DNA from: a virus
Virus record (IMG/VR): IMGVR_UViG_3300033144_005755
Span: 1 to 40,739 of that record
DNA: 40,739 nucleotides
Direction: 5' to 3' (one strand)
The notes beneath the pieces were generated by a model, which did no database searches, was not told the origin of the DNA, and saw only the letters and a list, made by a program, of their open reading frames with translations. The position numbers were made by a program, and so were the translations under genes. Below are positions 21,394-27,253 of this stretch, one piece after another. Each line of letters starts with the position of its first letter. Position 1 is the first letter of the stretch.

Positions 21394-21755
21394 TCCACTC
21401 CCCTTGCTTTCAGTGCTATGATGCATTTGGCCAGGATGATGTCCTTGTGCTGCTCACTGGCCCCTAGGCCCCCCTCACGGCGCGGGTACGCCTTAGCCGC
21501 CCACCCGCCTCTCCATAATTCAAACCCTGACCAGAACCAATCATCCAGCAGAAGAGACCAGGATTCGTCGTGGGATGTGGTGTAGGGGATGATGTCCCCC
21601 CAGCCCTTTCCTGTCGGACCGTTGGACCATTGCGCCCCGCCGTTACGCCTGTAGAGCTTAGCATCCTCCGGCACCTCCCCAATCGCCTTCGCCACGGCCA
21701 GGGAAAGCTCTGCCGAGCCTGCCTCAGCGGCCTGGAGTTCTTCGATTATGGCCAT
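21390..21755 (-). CDS. Hypothetical Trp-rich protein
   Basis: 121 residues, starting at the ATG at 21755 (AAGGAGACAGCGCAA in front). Helical N-terminus (MAIIEELQAAEAG), then a Trp/Gly-rich stretch (WSNGPTGKGWGD, then DDWFWSGFELWRGGW). The last part, EQHKDIILAKCIIALKARG, is helical. Its layout is like small phage proteins that are built from a cofactor-free globular fold, but I cannot name one. Coupled by ATGA to the next gene. Confidence 0.7.
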   Translation of the reverse strand: MAIIEELQAAEAGSAELSLAVAKAIGEVPEDAKLYRRNGGAQWSNGPTGKGWGDIIPYTTSHDESWSLLLDDWFWSGFELWRGGWAAKAYPRREGGLGASEQHKDIILAKCIIALKARGVE

Positions 21756-21772
21756 TTGCGCTGTCTCCTTTT

Positions 21773-21958
21773 TTATGCGCCTTGCTGAGGTGGGAATCGG
21801 CAGGTCCAACACTTAGAGGATTCATATTCTTCCTTTTGCTTCTCCGCGAACTCACGCCCAGTGAAGAAGTAAAGCCCCCTATGCCCGCAGGAGTGGGTAA
21901 CGTCCAGGGTGACTCCAAGACCATCAGTCCGATTGGTAATCGTGGCTTCTTCGCTCAT
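21773..21958 (-). CDS. 61-residue zinc-binding microprotein
   Basis: Contains SCGHRG (Cys, His) and CWTCRFP near the C-terminus, four ligands for one zinc ion. The middle is charged (REFAEKQKEEYESSK). ATG at 21958 follows TGGGAGCACGAT, a weak ribosome binding site. Upstream lies a gene-poor segment bounded by a 19-bp inverted repeat. Function unknown. Confidence 0.65.
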   Translation of the reverse strand: MSEEATITNRTDGLGVTLDVTHSCGHRGLYFFTGREFAEKQKEEYESSKCWTCRFPPQQGA

Positions 21959-21989
21959 ATCGTGCTCCCATTGGTCTGAAATAATACAA

Positions 21990-22204
21990 AATCAATAGAG
22001 GTGGGCGGGTGGCTGGCAGCCATCGCCTATTATCAGGACCGCATCCCCCTTGCCAAAGGGAGGGCGGCAGCCTTGCGTTCGCGGGTCTCTTTGAGGTACG
22101 TGAAGACCGCATTCAATCCGCTCAAGACGGAGCCGTTTAACCCAGGTCTGTTCTCCACTGTCTTTCCATGGGCACTTTACAGGCGCCGCCCACCTCTATT
22201 GATT
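21990..22204. repeat. 19-bp perfect inverted repeat bounding a 177-base non-coding segment
   Basis: AATCAATAGAGGTGGGCGG at 21990-22008 is matched by its exact reverse complement at 22186-22204. The right arm includes the last codons and the TAG stop of the zinc-ribbon gene (22196). The interval holds smaller inverted repeats (for example GCGGGTCT at 22080-22087 with AGACCGC downstream) and no convincing gene, in a genome that otherwise has no gaps. It could be a small insertion with terminal inverted repeats, though no target duplication is visible, or a large RNA hairpin in the leftward transcript. Confidence 0.75.
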
Positions 22205-22396
22205 CTGTTTGGCTTTTTTGACCGCCACAAGGAAGTCAGGTGGAGCGCCTGTTTTGTGGGTAAAAAGGCCGCCATACGACGTAGATAGAGCAAAGCAGTC
22301 TGGGCACTGAAGCCAGAACCCATGCATCCAGATAGTTTTGCCGCAGTTTCTGCATTGGCAGACTGGGACTGCCTCTTTTTTCTGTCCTGATGTCAT
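22196..22396 (-). CDS. 66-residue double-CxxC zinc-ribbon protein
   Basis: CQCRNCG (residues 13-19) and CPDCFAL (31-37) form a zinc ribbon, with TIWMHGFWLQ between. The C-terminus is basic (VAVKKAKQNQ). ATGA overlap with the pentapeptide gene upstream (22393-22396). The stop lies inside the right arm of the 19-bp inverted repeat. Function unknown. Confidence 0.7.
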   Translation of the reverse strand: MTSGQKKEAVPVCQCRNCGKTIWMHGFWLQCPDCFALSTSYGGLFTHKTGAPPDFLVAVKKAKQNQ

Positions 22397-22995
22397 GATC
22401 CCCCCTCCACCGCGTTAAGCGCCTTTTCCACAGCTTCGCTCATGGCGTCGAATGATGAATCATCATGGCAGCCTGCGCTATTGTAGCTCCGGGTCGCTTT
22501 GACCGCTTCCAGGAGGAGGGGATGCTCCGCCACCACCTCCTCCAGCAAGTCCACGGCATTGAACTGGCTCTTGAACATTCCTTTGGTCTTGATGTCGTCC
22601 AGCTTCTCTTGGTGGGTCATATTGTGGTCCTCTCCAGATGAATCTCGGCCATCCATAGGGCATGTTCCCCAGTCCTGTGGAAGACCTACGGGGGGGTTCT
22701 TTGGGTCAAAGCGGGCGCTCAACACCTGTTCCCTGGTAAGATTGATAGAGTCAGTGAAATCAACCCCAGATATATCAGCACCTTCAATATCTGTTTCGAG
22801 GAAATCAGCCCCACGGAGATCGGCGCCATGAAAATTACACCCCTGGAACTCTAATCTGAAAAAGTCCGCGTTTTGGAAATCTACATTTTTCCCGGCAGGA
22901 TTGAATTTGAGGGCAGTTATGACCAGCGCCTGTATGTCAGCTTTAGGCTGTCTACTGCCAGGGATGTTTCTGCGGTTACGCTCAGGCCGACTCAT
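22393..22995 (-). CDS. Pentapeptide-repeat protein with fused C-terminal domain, first gene of leftward block B
   Basis: 200 residues; ATG at 22995 after CTGGAGAGCGAACG. Residues about 35-90 carry pentapeptide repeats of the aromatic type (VDFQNADFFRLEFQGCNF, ADLRGADF, ADISGVDF), followed by INLTREQVLSARFDPKNPPV, a known closing motif of such proteins. From about residue 126 a second part begins (MTHQEKLDDIKTKGMF...) with its own Met at 22620 preceded by a GGAGAGG ribosome-binding-type sequence. So it is probably two genes fused in frame or one gene with an internal start. The gene is promoter-proximal and divergent from regulator B, the same arrangement as at 14389-15282. Confidence 0.78.
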   Translation of the reverse strand: MSRPERNRRNIPGSRQPKADIQALVITALKFNPAGKNVDFQNADFFRLEFQGCNFHGADLRGADFLETDIEGADISGVDFTDSINLTREQVLSARFDPKNPPVGLPQDWGTCPMDGRDSSGEDHNMTHQEKLDDIKTKGMFKSQFNAVDLLEEVVAEHPLLLEAVKATRSYNSAGCHDDSSFDAMSEAVEKALNAVEGGS

Positions 22996-23006
22996 CGTTC
23001 GCTCTC

Positions 23007-23083
23007 CAGTTGGTGTCGATGCCCTCTACTGCCACCTAAGATAAGCCAACTGAAGAGAGACTGCAAGGGAAAACTTTCAGTTG
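23007..23083. promoter_or_regulatory. Operator-like CAGTTG sites, control module B
   Basis: Three copies: CAGTTGG at 23007-23013, its reverse complement CCAACTG at 23046-23052, and CAGTTG at 23078-23083. Their flanks also match (CTCTCCAGTTGG, CTCTTCAGTTGG, ACTTTCAGTTGC). One lies between the -35 and -10 of the leftward promoter and one overlaps the -35 of the rightward promoter, ideal for a repressor to control both. The sequence differs from module A sites, so each regulator probably has its own operators. Confidence 0.55.
23038..23066 (-). promoter_or_regulatory. Leftward promoter B
   Basis: On the minus strand TTGCAG (23066-23061), a 17-base spacer, TATCTT (23043-23038). It points at the pentapeptide gene (start 22995), leaving a leader of about 35 bases with a GGAGAG site. 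A CAGTTGG site fills the spacer. Confidence 0.6.
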
Positions 23084-23109
23084 CCTGAACCTATAAAATA
23101 GGGTATACA
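23081..23109 (+). promoter_or_regulatory. Rightward promoter B, leaderless
   Basis: TTGCCT (23081-23086), 17-base spacer, TATACA (23104-23109). The expected start of transcription is about 23116, the A of the regulator's ATG, and no ribosome binding site is present in front of that ATG. A leaderless message is thus likely, as for lambda cI from PRM. Confidence 0.6.
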
Positions 23110-23115
23110 TTAAAA

Positions 23116-23394
23116 ATGAGCTTACAAAAAAGGATTTACACGCATTTCGGGGGGGCTGAAGGCCTCGCCAAAGCACTCAAAATCTGGCCGTCCGCTATTT
23201 CAATGTGGAAGGGACGAATCCCAGACGCCAGGGCTTACCAGATTGAAAGCCTCTCCAAGGGGGAATTCACTGCGAAGAGTATTATAGCCGCCAAGAAGAG
23301 GGCGGACAAGAAGGCTATTGAGATGATGCTTGTGGCCGCCAGAGAGAGGGCAGCAAAGAAGGCTTCGGCGCTGGAGGTATCAGATAATGCGTGA
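23116..23394 (+). CDS. Cro/YdaS-like HTH regulator B
   Basis: 92 residues. The first 55 match the YdaS/Cro pattern: YTHFGGAEGLAKALKIWPSA, ISMWKGRIPDARAYQIESLS, GEFTAKSI. The W-x-x-G-x-I-P segment corresponds to W-x-x-R-G-x-x-P in regulator A. The C-terminal 35 residues are a Lys/Ala-rich helix (KKRADKKAIEMMLVAARERA). It has no ribosome binding site and the promoter is set for leaderless expression. It overlaps the replication gene by 8 bases, so regulator and initiator are co-transcribed, the order of lambda cro-cII-O without cII. Confidence 0.8.
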   Translation: MSLQKRIYTHFGGAEGLAKALKIWPSAISMWKGRIPDARAYQIESLSKGEFTAKSIIAAKKRADKKAIEMMLVAARERAAKKASALEVSDNA

Positions 23395-24274
23395 GTATGG
23401 CGTCGTGTTCCACAGCTTCTGGACAAAGCCAGAATTGAGAGATTTGAACGATTTTGAAAAATTGCTCGCACTCTACCTGCTCACAGGACCACACACGACA
23501 GCTATCGGAGTGTTCAGGATTCCAAAAAGCTATATAGTTGAAGACCTTAGGGGGTCATTGCAAACTGTTACGAAAGGGTTGAAGAACCTTTCCGAAACCC
23601 TGTTTCTCGGCTATTGCTCTCACTCATCAATGGTTTTCCTCCCCTCATTTTTAAAATATAACCCGCCGCAAAACCCAAACCAGAGAAAAAACCTGCTAAA
23701 ACTGTACGAAGCCATACCGAAAAACTTCTCTTATTTCAAAGAGTTGCAGGTTATTTTGGGGCGGTTTGACTGCCCTGTGAACATCCCTGAAAACAAACCC
23801 TTTCAGAACCCTTTACAAACCCTTTCGAAACCAGGACCAGGACCAGGACCAGGACCAGGACCAGAAGTAACAGCATTGTCGGGCAAGCCCGACGCCGGGG
23901 CCGGGGGGAATTCCTCCGCTCTCTATGCTGAAGTTTTTGAACACTGGCAGAAAACCATGGACCACCCAAAGGCAAACTTCGATCCGAAGAGAAAAGCCCT
24001 CATCAAGACGGCACTGGGCTGGAAGTATTCTGTCCAAGATCTCAAGGACGCCATCACAGGATGCTCGAACACACCCCACAATGTCGGAATGAACAAACAG
24101 GGGACGCGCTACGACGGCCTGAACGTGATTTTGAAAGACGCCTCCCAGATTGACCGCTTCATGGCAAATTTTCAAAACCCTCCCCGCCCGATGTCGGAAG
24201 CGGATCACCGGACCCACACCAACAAACTGGCTGGGCAGGAATTTATTGATGACGTATTGAGGGGCGAGAAATGA
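23387..24274 (+). CDS. Replication initiator (lambda O-like)
   Basis: 295 residues from the ATG at 23387. N-terminal winged-helix type region: MREYGVVFHSFWTKPELRDL, LALYLLTGPHTTAIGVFRIP, then LRGSLQTVTKGLKNLSETLF. A Pro/Gly-repeat linker (about residues 148-162, PGPGPGPGPG) joins it to a C-terminal domain (YAEVFEHWQKTMDHP, then LIKTALGWKYSVQDLKDAI) as in O-like and DnaD-like replication proteins. The linker DNA consists of short tandem repeats and may be the origin, as in lambda. The helicase-loader candidate follows at once. Start overlaps regulator B; stop overlaps the next start (ATGA). Confidence 0.8.
   Translation: MREYGVVFHSFWTKPELRDLNDFEKLLALYLLTGPHTTAIGVFRIPKSYIVEDLRGSLQTVTKGLKNLSETLFLGYCSHSSMVFLPSFLKYNPPQNPNQRKNLLKLYEAIPKNFSYFKELQVILGRFDCPVNIPENKPFQNPLQTLSKPGPGPGPGPGPEVTALSGKPDAGAGGNSSALYAEVFEHWQKTMDHPKANFDPKRKALIKTALGWKYSVQDLKDAITGCSNTPHNVGMNKQGTRYDGLNVILKDASQIDRFMANFQNPPRPMSEADHRTHTNKLAGQEFIDDVLRGEK
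23796..23864 (+). other. Candidate replication origin: iterons inside the initiator gene
   Basis: AACCCTTT occurs three times at exactly 11-base spacing (23796, 23807, 23818), followed by CCAGGA repeated five times plus CCAG (23831-23864). Upstream, 23640-23740 is the A/T-richest part of the gene. In lambda the origin likewise lies within gene O as iterons beside an A/T-rich stretch. The repeat codes for the flexible linker, so it costs the protein little. Confidence 0.5.
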
Positions 24275-24888
24275 ACGGCCAGGATGTGAAAGCATTCACA
24301 GAAATGATCCAAGCCCTGTCAGAGGTTTACAAAAACCCTCTCAGCAAGTTCGCCATAAAAATCTATTGGAATGCTCTGAAAGGCTACCCCCTTGAAAGCC
24401 TCCTGAAGGCCGGGGAGAGCCTGGCGAAGTCGCTGAGGTGGATGCCAAAGCCAGCGGATTTTGTGGAGGCGATTGATGGGGGGGTCGGGGACCGATCAGC
24501 CCATGCTTGGCACAAGGTCAAAAGGGCAATTGAGGATGTGGGCGCCTACCGGTCGGTGGTGTTCGACGATCCGTTAATCCACGCCACCGTCATGTCAATG
24601 GGGACGTGGCCTGAGATCTGTCGCACACCGATCAAGGAGCTGCCTTTTGTCGCCAAGAGGTTTGAGAGCACCTACCGGGCCGCCGAACAGAACCCCCCAG
24701 AGAGCCACCAGGGCAAGCTGATCGGGATATCGGACGGGGGCAACATGGGGAGGCACGATGGCCACGTGAGGCCACCAGTCATGATCGGAGACGTGAAGAG
24801 GGCGGCAGAGGTTTTGAGGATCGGGGAAATCGGGGGAGGTGGTGGGCACCGCTCCTTGCCCGGGTCTCTATTGGGTGGGATCGGGTGA
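24271..24888 (+). CDS. DUF6475 protein, helicase-loader candidate
   Basis: 205 residues. The sequence fits phage DUF6475 proteins: FTEMIQALSEVYKNPLSKFA, IKIYWNALKGYPLESLLKAG, RWMPKPADFVEAIDG, then WHKVKRAIEDVGAYRSVVFD and ELPFVAKRFESTYR. The family usually sits next to initiator genes in the slot where lambda P or DnaC-like loaders are found, and loading of the host DnaB helicase is the likely task; this is inference from context. The C-terminal 50 residues are Gly-rich and disordered. No helicase or polymerase gene is present, so host enzymes must be used. Confidence 0.72.
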   Translation: MNGQDVKAFTEMIQALSEVYKNPLSKFAIKIYWNALKGYPLESLLKAGESLAKSLRWMPKPADFVEAIDGGVGDRSAHAWHKVKRAIEDVGAYRSVVFDDPLIHATVMSMGTWPEICRTPIKELPFVAKRFESTYRAAEQNPPESHQGKLIGISDGGNMGRHDGHVRPPVMIGDVKRAAEVLRIGEIGGGGGHRSLPGSLLGGIG

Positions 24889-24927
24889 TGGGCTTGGAAG
24901 ACCGCAGGACAACGAAGGAGATGGAGA

Positions 24928-25398
24928 ATGTATAGTTTGCCGGAAAAACAGGAGTACGATTATCACTGTGACAGCGACTCCCCCCATATGACGGTAACAT
25001 TCCGCATTGACGGTGACAGCCCGCCAGAGTGGATGGAGGAGTTTATGAAATCATTAGTGACCCGCGCTCCCCTGCCACGCGGCGGGGCGACTGTAGAGGC
25101 CGTGGCGAGGGGTCGGTACATGCATCGGGATGAAAGGCCGCAGGATGACAACGAAGGAGAGAGAATAATGGAAACAGAAGTACGTCTTGGAGCTGTCGCG
25201 GTTGGCCTGGAGACGCTCGGGGAACATATTGACGCCCGAGTCGTTCGAAACGCCGCCGAGGAGATTGAGGAGTTGAGGGCGAAGAATGTTCAGATGAGGG
25301 AGGCGTTGGACATGATCGCCAGCATGGAACCGTGGACGGCAGAACGCTACCAAGCCATAGCCCGAGCCACCATGAGGGCTTTGGAGGGGAAGAGATGA
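24928..25398 (+). CDS. Hypothetical protein, probable fusion of two small genes
   Basis: 156 residues; ATG at 24928 after AACGAAGGAGATGGAGA. The first 75 residues (MYSLPEKQEYDYHCDSDSPH...) and the last 77 (METEVRLGAVAVGLETLGEH...) look unrelated. The second part has its own Met at 25168 behind AACGAAGGAGAGAGAATA. The two ribosome-binding regions are near copies, each preceded by an AGG-CCGCAGGA-like sequence, so a small-gene unit was probably duplicated and the frames then joined. The C-terminal part is helical (AAEEIEELRAKNVQMREALD). The short form is likely also made. Confidence 0.6.
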   Translation: MYSLPEKQEYDYHCDSDSPHMTVTFRIDGDSPPEWMEEFMKSLVTRAPLPRGGATVEAVARGRYMHRDERPQDDNEGERIMETEVRLGAVAVGLETLGEHIDARVVRNAAEEIEELRAKNVQMREALDMIASMEPWTAERYQAIARATMRALEGKR

Positions 25399-25664
25399 GC
25401 GATCAAATCGTAAAAATTAACGGCTTTAGTTTTTCGGTGCTCAGCACTGTGGCCGATGAGATTGAGGGGTTGAGGGCTGAGCGGGACCAGGAAAAAGGGA
25501 TGATGGAAGAAGTTGCGACCCTTCGGGACCAATTCGCCATGGCGGCGCTGACTGGTTATTGCGCTTCGGGTTCTGAGTCAGGGAGGCCTCTCGTATATTT
25601 GTCTGAACTTGCCTACGAGCAAGCCGACTCCATGATGATCGCCATGAAGAGGGAGAGGGAGTGA
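25395..25664 (+). CDS. Hypothetical helical protein
   Basis: 89 residues; ATG at 25395 overlaps the preceding stop and follows GGAGGGGAAGAG. Begins MSDQIVKINGFSFSVLST, then VADEIEGLRAERDQEKGMM, a helical stretch similar to the EIEELRAKN helix in the gene before, so the two may be paralogous in part. Function unknown. Confidence 0.65.
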   Translation: MSDQIVKINGFSFSVLSTVADEIEGLRAERDQEKGMMEEVATLRDQFAMAALTGYCASGSESGRPLVYLSELAYEQADSMMIAMKRERE

Positions 25665-25668
25665 GGTG

Positions 25669-25848
25669 ATGCGGAATGAGTCGATAAAGCGTTTCGTGTG
25701 GTTCACCTGCCTCGTGATATGCGCGCTCCCGGTCTGGGCGCTATGGCTCGCGCTCCGGGGAATTGCGCACTTTGGCGAGAGTTTGGGGTTTTGGATGGAT
25801 CGGCGCGATCCCCCCTTTCCGGGGTGGGGGTTTTTCTTCAAAGACTGA
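25669..25848 (+). CDS. Small membrane protein
   Basis: 59 residues from ATG 25669 (a GTG three bases earlier is possible). One transmembrane segment, about FVWFTCLVICALPVWALWLA, a Gly/His middle, and an aromatic, proline-rich end (PPFPGWGFFFKD). Gene spacing is normal and a GAGTGAGGTG site precedes it. Unknown function. Confidence 0.65.
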   Translation: MRNESIKRFVWFTCLVICALPVWALWLALRGIAHFGESLGFWMDRRDPPFPGWGFFFKD

Positions 25849-25858
25849 GGAGGAGGTT

Positions 25859-25957
25859 ATGGCTGGGTGTCTTGCGTTTTTGATCTACTGGTTTTTCGCA
25901 GGCGTTGATGGCGCCGGCCTGCTGATTCCTTGGTACGGGAGCATTCTTTTTATCTGA
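25859..25957 (+). CDS. 32-residue hydrophobic microprotein
   Basis: ATG at 25859 follows GAGGAGGAGGTT, one of the strongest ribosome binding sites in this block. The product MAGCLAFLIYWFFAGVDGAG continues LLIPWYGSILFI, hydrophobic throughout, so a membrane microprotein. No family. The strength of its site is the main argument that it is real. Confidence 0.6.
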   Translation: MAGCLAFLIYWFFAGVDGAGLLIPWYGSILFI

Positions 25958-25973
25958 AAAATAGGAGATACAG

Positions 25974-26156
25974 GTGATTGCTTTACTTCACAAGCTATAT
26001 TCAATGCCGGAATGGTGGGACGAGAAGTGTGAATCTGTTCCGGTCAACGGGCATCTGGTGATTCGTCGCCATGACAAGGAACCTCATTATTTTGACGACG
26101 CCTACGCTGAGTGGCTCCCCCTTTCAGGGCTGGAGAATGGGCTCCCTTTGGTATGA
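25974..26156 (+). CDS. Hypothetical protein, GTG start
   Basis: 60 residues from GTG 25974, which follows ATAGGAGATACAG. Sequence MIALLHKLYSMPEWWDEKCE, then NGHLVIRRHDKEPHYFDDAY and AEWLPLSGL; a little like the end of DUF551-type phage proteins (W-x-P motifs), not certain. Stop overlaps the next start by ATGA. Confidence 0.6.
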   Translation: MIALLHKLYSMPEWWDEKCESVPVNGHLVIRRHDKEPHYFDDAYAEWLPLSGLENGLPLV

Positions 26157-26368
26157 GTGAGGCTATGGACAAAATCAGAGAAGACCTGAAAAAGGCTTCG
26201 GATCAGTGCGGATTCTTACTCTCCCATAAAGACCCTGTTGTGCGAGGTTTTGCTCTGGGCGTGATGGCAGCTTTGGTCTACCTCAATGGGGAGAGTGGTG
26301 GCGTTTACCCCGACCTCATTTTGGGCGCTGACGGTGAATGGTATGGGACAGATTCCAAAGGAGGGTGA
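26153..26368 (+). CDS. Hypothetical small protein
   Basis: 71 residues from the ATG at 26153 overlapping the previous stop. Helical N-terminus (MDKIREDLKKASDQCGFLLS), then VVRGFALGVMAALVYLNGES, a moderately hydrophobic helix, and a Gly/Asp-rich end. Function unknown. Confidence 0.6.
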   Translation: MSEAMDKIREDLKKASDQCGFLLSHKDPVVRGFALGVMAALVYLNGESGGVYPDLILGADGEWYGTDSKGG

Positions 26369-26369
26369 G

Positions 26370-26699
26370 ATGAAAGAGTTCAAAGTTGGCGACCAGAGAA
26401 GAGATCGCTGCCAAGTCCCTGGGAGAGTAATCAGCGAAGGCCTGAAAAAGAGACGCGAGGTGTGGAACCGGGAAACGTGGATCGTTGCCGGACACCCTGG
26501 GAGAGTAATCAGGTTTGCAGCAGTTCCAAAAGTAGGGATGGAGGGGGTAGTATTCCTCTATGCCCACCTCACCGTGAAGGCCGAAGAGATTAGGGATAAA
26601 ACCCCATGGTGGCAGCACAAGAAGAAGGCGCGGCGGGCAGAAAATTACAAAAGGATCGCCGAGAAGTACAAAGGCCTCTGGACGGTAGAGTGGGCTTAA
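26370..26699 (+). CDS. Basic protein with internal duplication
   Basis: 109 residues from ATG 26370 (AAAGGAGGGTGAG in front). The start MKEFKVGDQ is shared with the gene at 26900 (MRKFKVGDK). The motif PGRVI occurs twice, at residues 17-21 and 43-47, encoded by an exact 18-base repeat 78 bases apart. The C-terminus is very basic (WWQHKKKARRAENYKRIAEK). A nucleic-acid-binding SH3/KOW-like protein is possible. Confidence 0.65.
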   Translation: MKEFKVGDQRRDRCQVPGRVISEGLKKRREVWNRETWIVAGHPGRVIRFAAVPKVGMEGVVFLYAHLTVKAEEIRDKTPWWQHKKKARRAENYKRIAEKYKGLWTVEWA

Positions 26700-26722
26700 T
26701 TTTATAAGGAGGGGATATCAGC

Positions 26723-26890
26723 ATGGGTCAGACGAATAAAAAATGCAACCGGTGCGAGAAGCCCGCGACCCAATACGCCATGCGCGAGAAAGAATGGGTC
26801 TGCGATATCCACATGTGCGACGCATGGAAAGAACGGCGGGAGGCTGAAGAGGCTGCTGTCTTCTTTCCCTCCGCAGATGATTTCAAATAG
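26723..26890 (+). CDS. 55-residue zinc-ribbon microprotein
   Basis: ATG at 26723 follows AAGGAGGGGATATCAGC. CNRCEKPAT and CDIHMCDAW give Cys-x2-Cys and Cys-x2-His-x-Cys ligands for one zinc, then an acidic helix (ERREAEEAAVFF). Resembles small zinc fingers of phage early regions; function unknown. Confidence 0.72.
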   Translation: MGQTNKKCNRCEKPATQYAMREKEWVCDIHMCDAWKERREAEEAAVFFPSADDFK

Positions 26891-26899
26891 GAGGGTTAG

Positions 26900-27190
26900 A
26901 TGAGAAAATTCAAAGTTGGCGACAAAGTGGAATGGACATCCCAGGCGAGGGGGCGCTCAAGGAAAAAGAAAGGAAAAGTGGTTGCTATAGCTCCGCCTGC
27001 CCCAGTGGAATGCTGGGTGATGCCATACCTTCGACATTACAAGCCGAAGGGGTTCAGTCGTGGGCGTGAAATGTTCGACGGCGCCCTCAGGAAAGAGGAA
27101 ACGTATTTGGTTGAGGTCCAGAAGGGCGGTAAAGCCATGCCGATACTCTACGCCCCCCGGACCACCCACCTTCGCCTCGTGTCGCGATAA
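26900..27190 (+). CDS. KOW/SH3-like basic protein
   Basis: 96 residues; ATG at 26900 after GGAGGGTTAG. Opens MRKFKVGDKVEWTSQARGRS then KKKGKVVAIAPPAPVE, the pattern of small hypervariable SH3/tudor barrels common in phages and RNA-binding proteins; ends THLRLVSR. N-terminus paralogous to 26370-26699. Last gene before the late promoter. Confidence 0.7.
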   Translation: MRKFKVGDKVEWTSQARGRSRKKKGKVVAIAPPAPVECWVMPYLRHYKPKGFSRGREMFDGALRKEETYLVEVQKGGKAMPILYAPRTTHLRLVSR

Positions 27191-27218
27191 AGGGTAAATG
27201 TGAAATAAAACATATGCA

Positions 27219-27248
27219 TTGACTTTGTGTGTTGGCCCTGTATACAAT
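27219..27248 (+). promoter_or_regulatory. Strong sigma70-like late promoter
   Basis: TTGACT at 27219-27224 and TATACA at 27241-27246 (16-base spacer), or TACAAT at 27243-27248 (18-base spacer). It is the best consensus match I see in the window and stands after the last early gene and before the terminase genes. Transcription would begin about 27253, exactly where the first stem of the leader RNA begins. Confidence 0.75.
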
Positions 27249-27253
27249 GTCTC

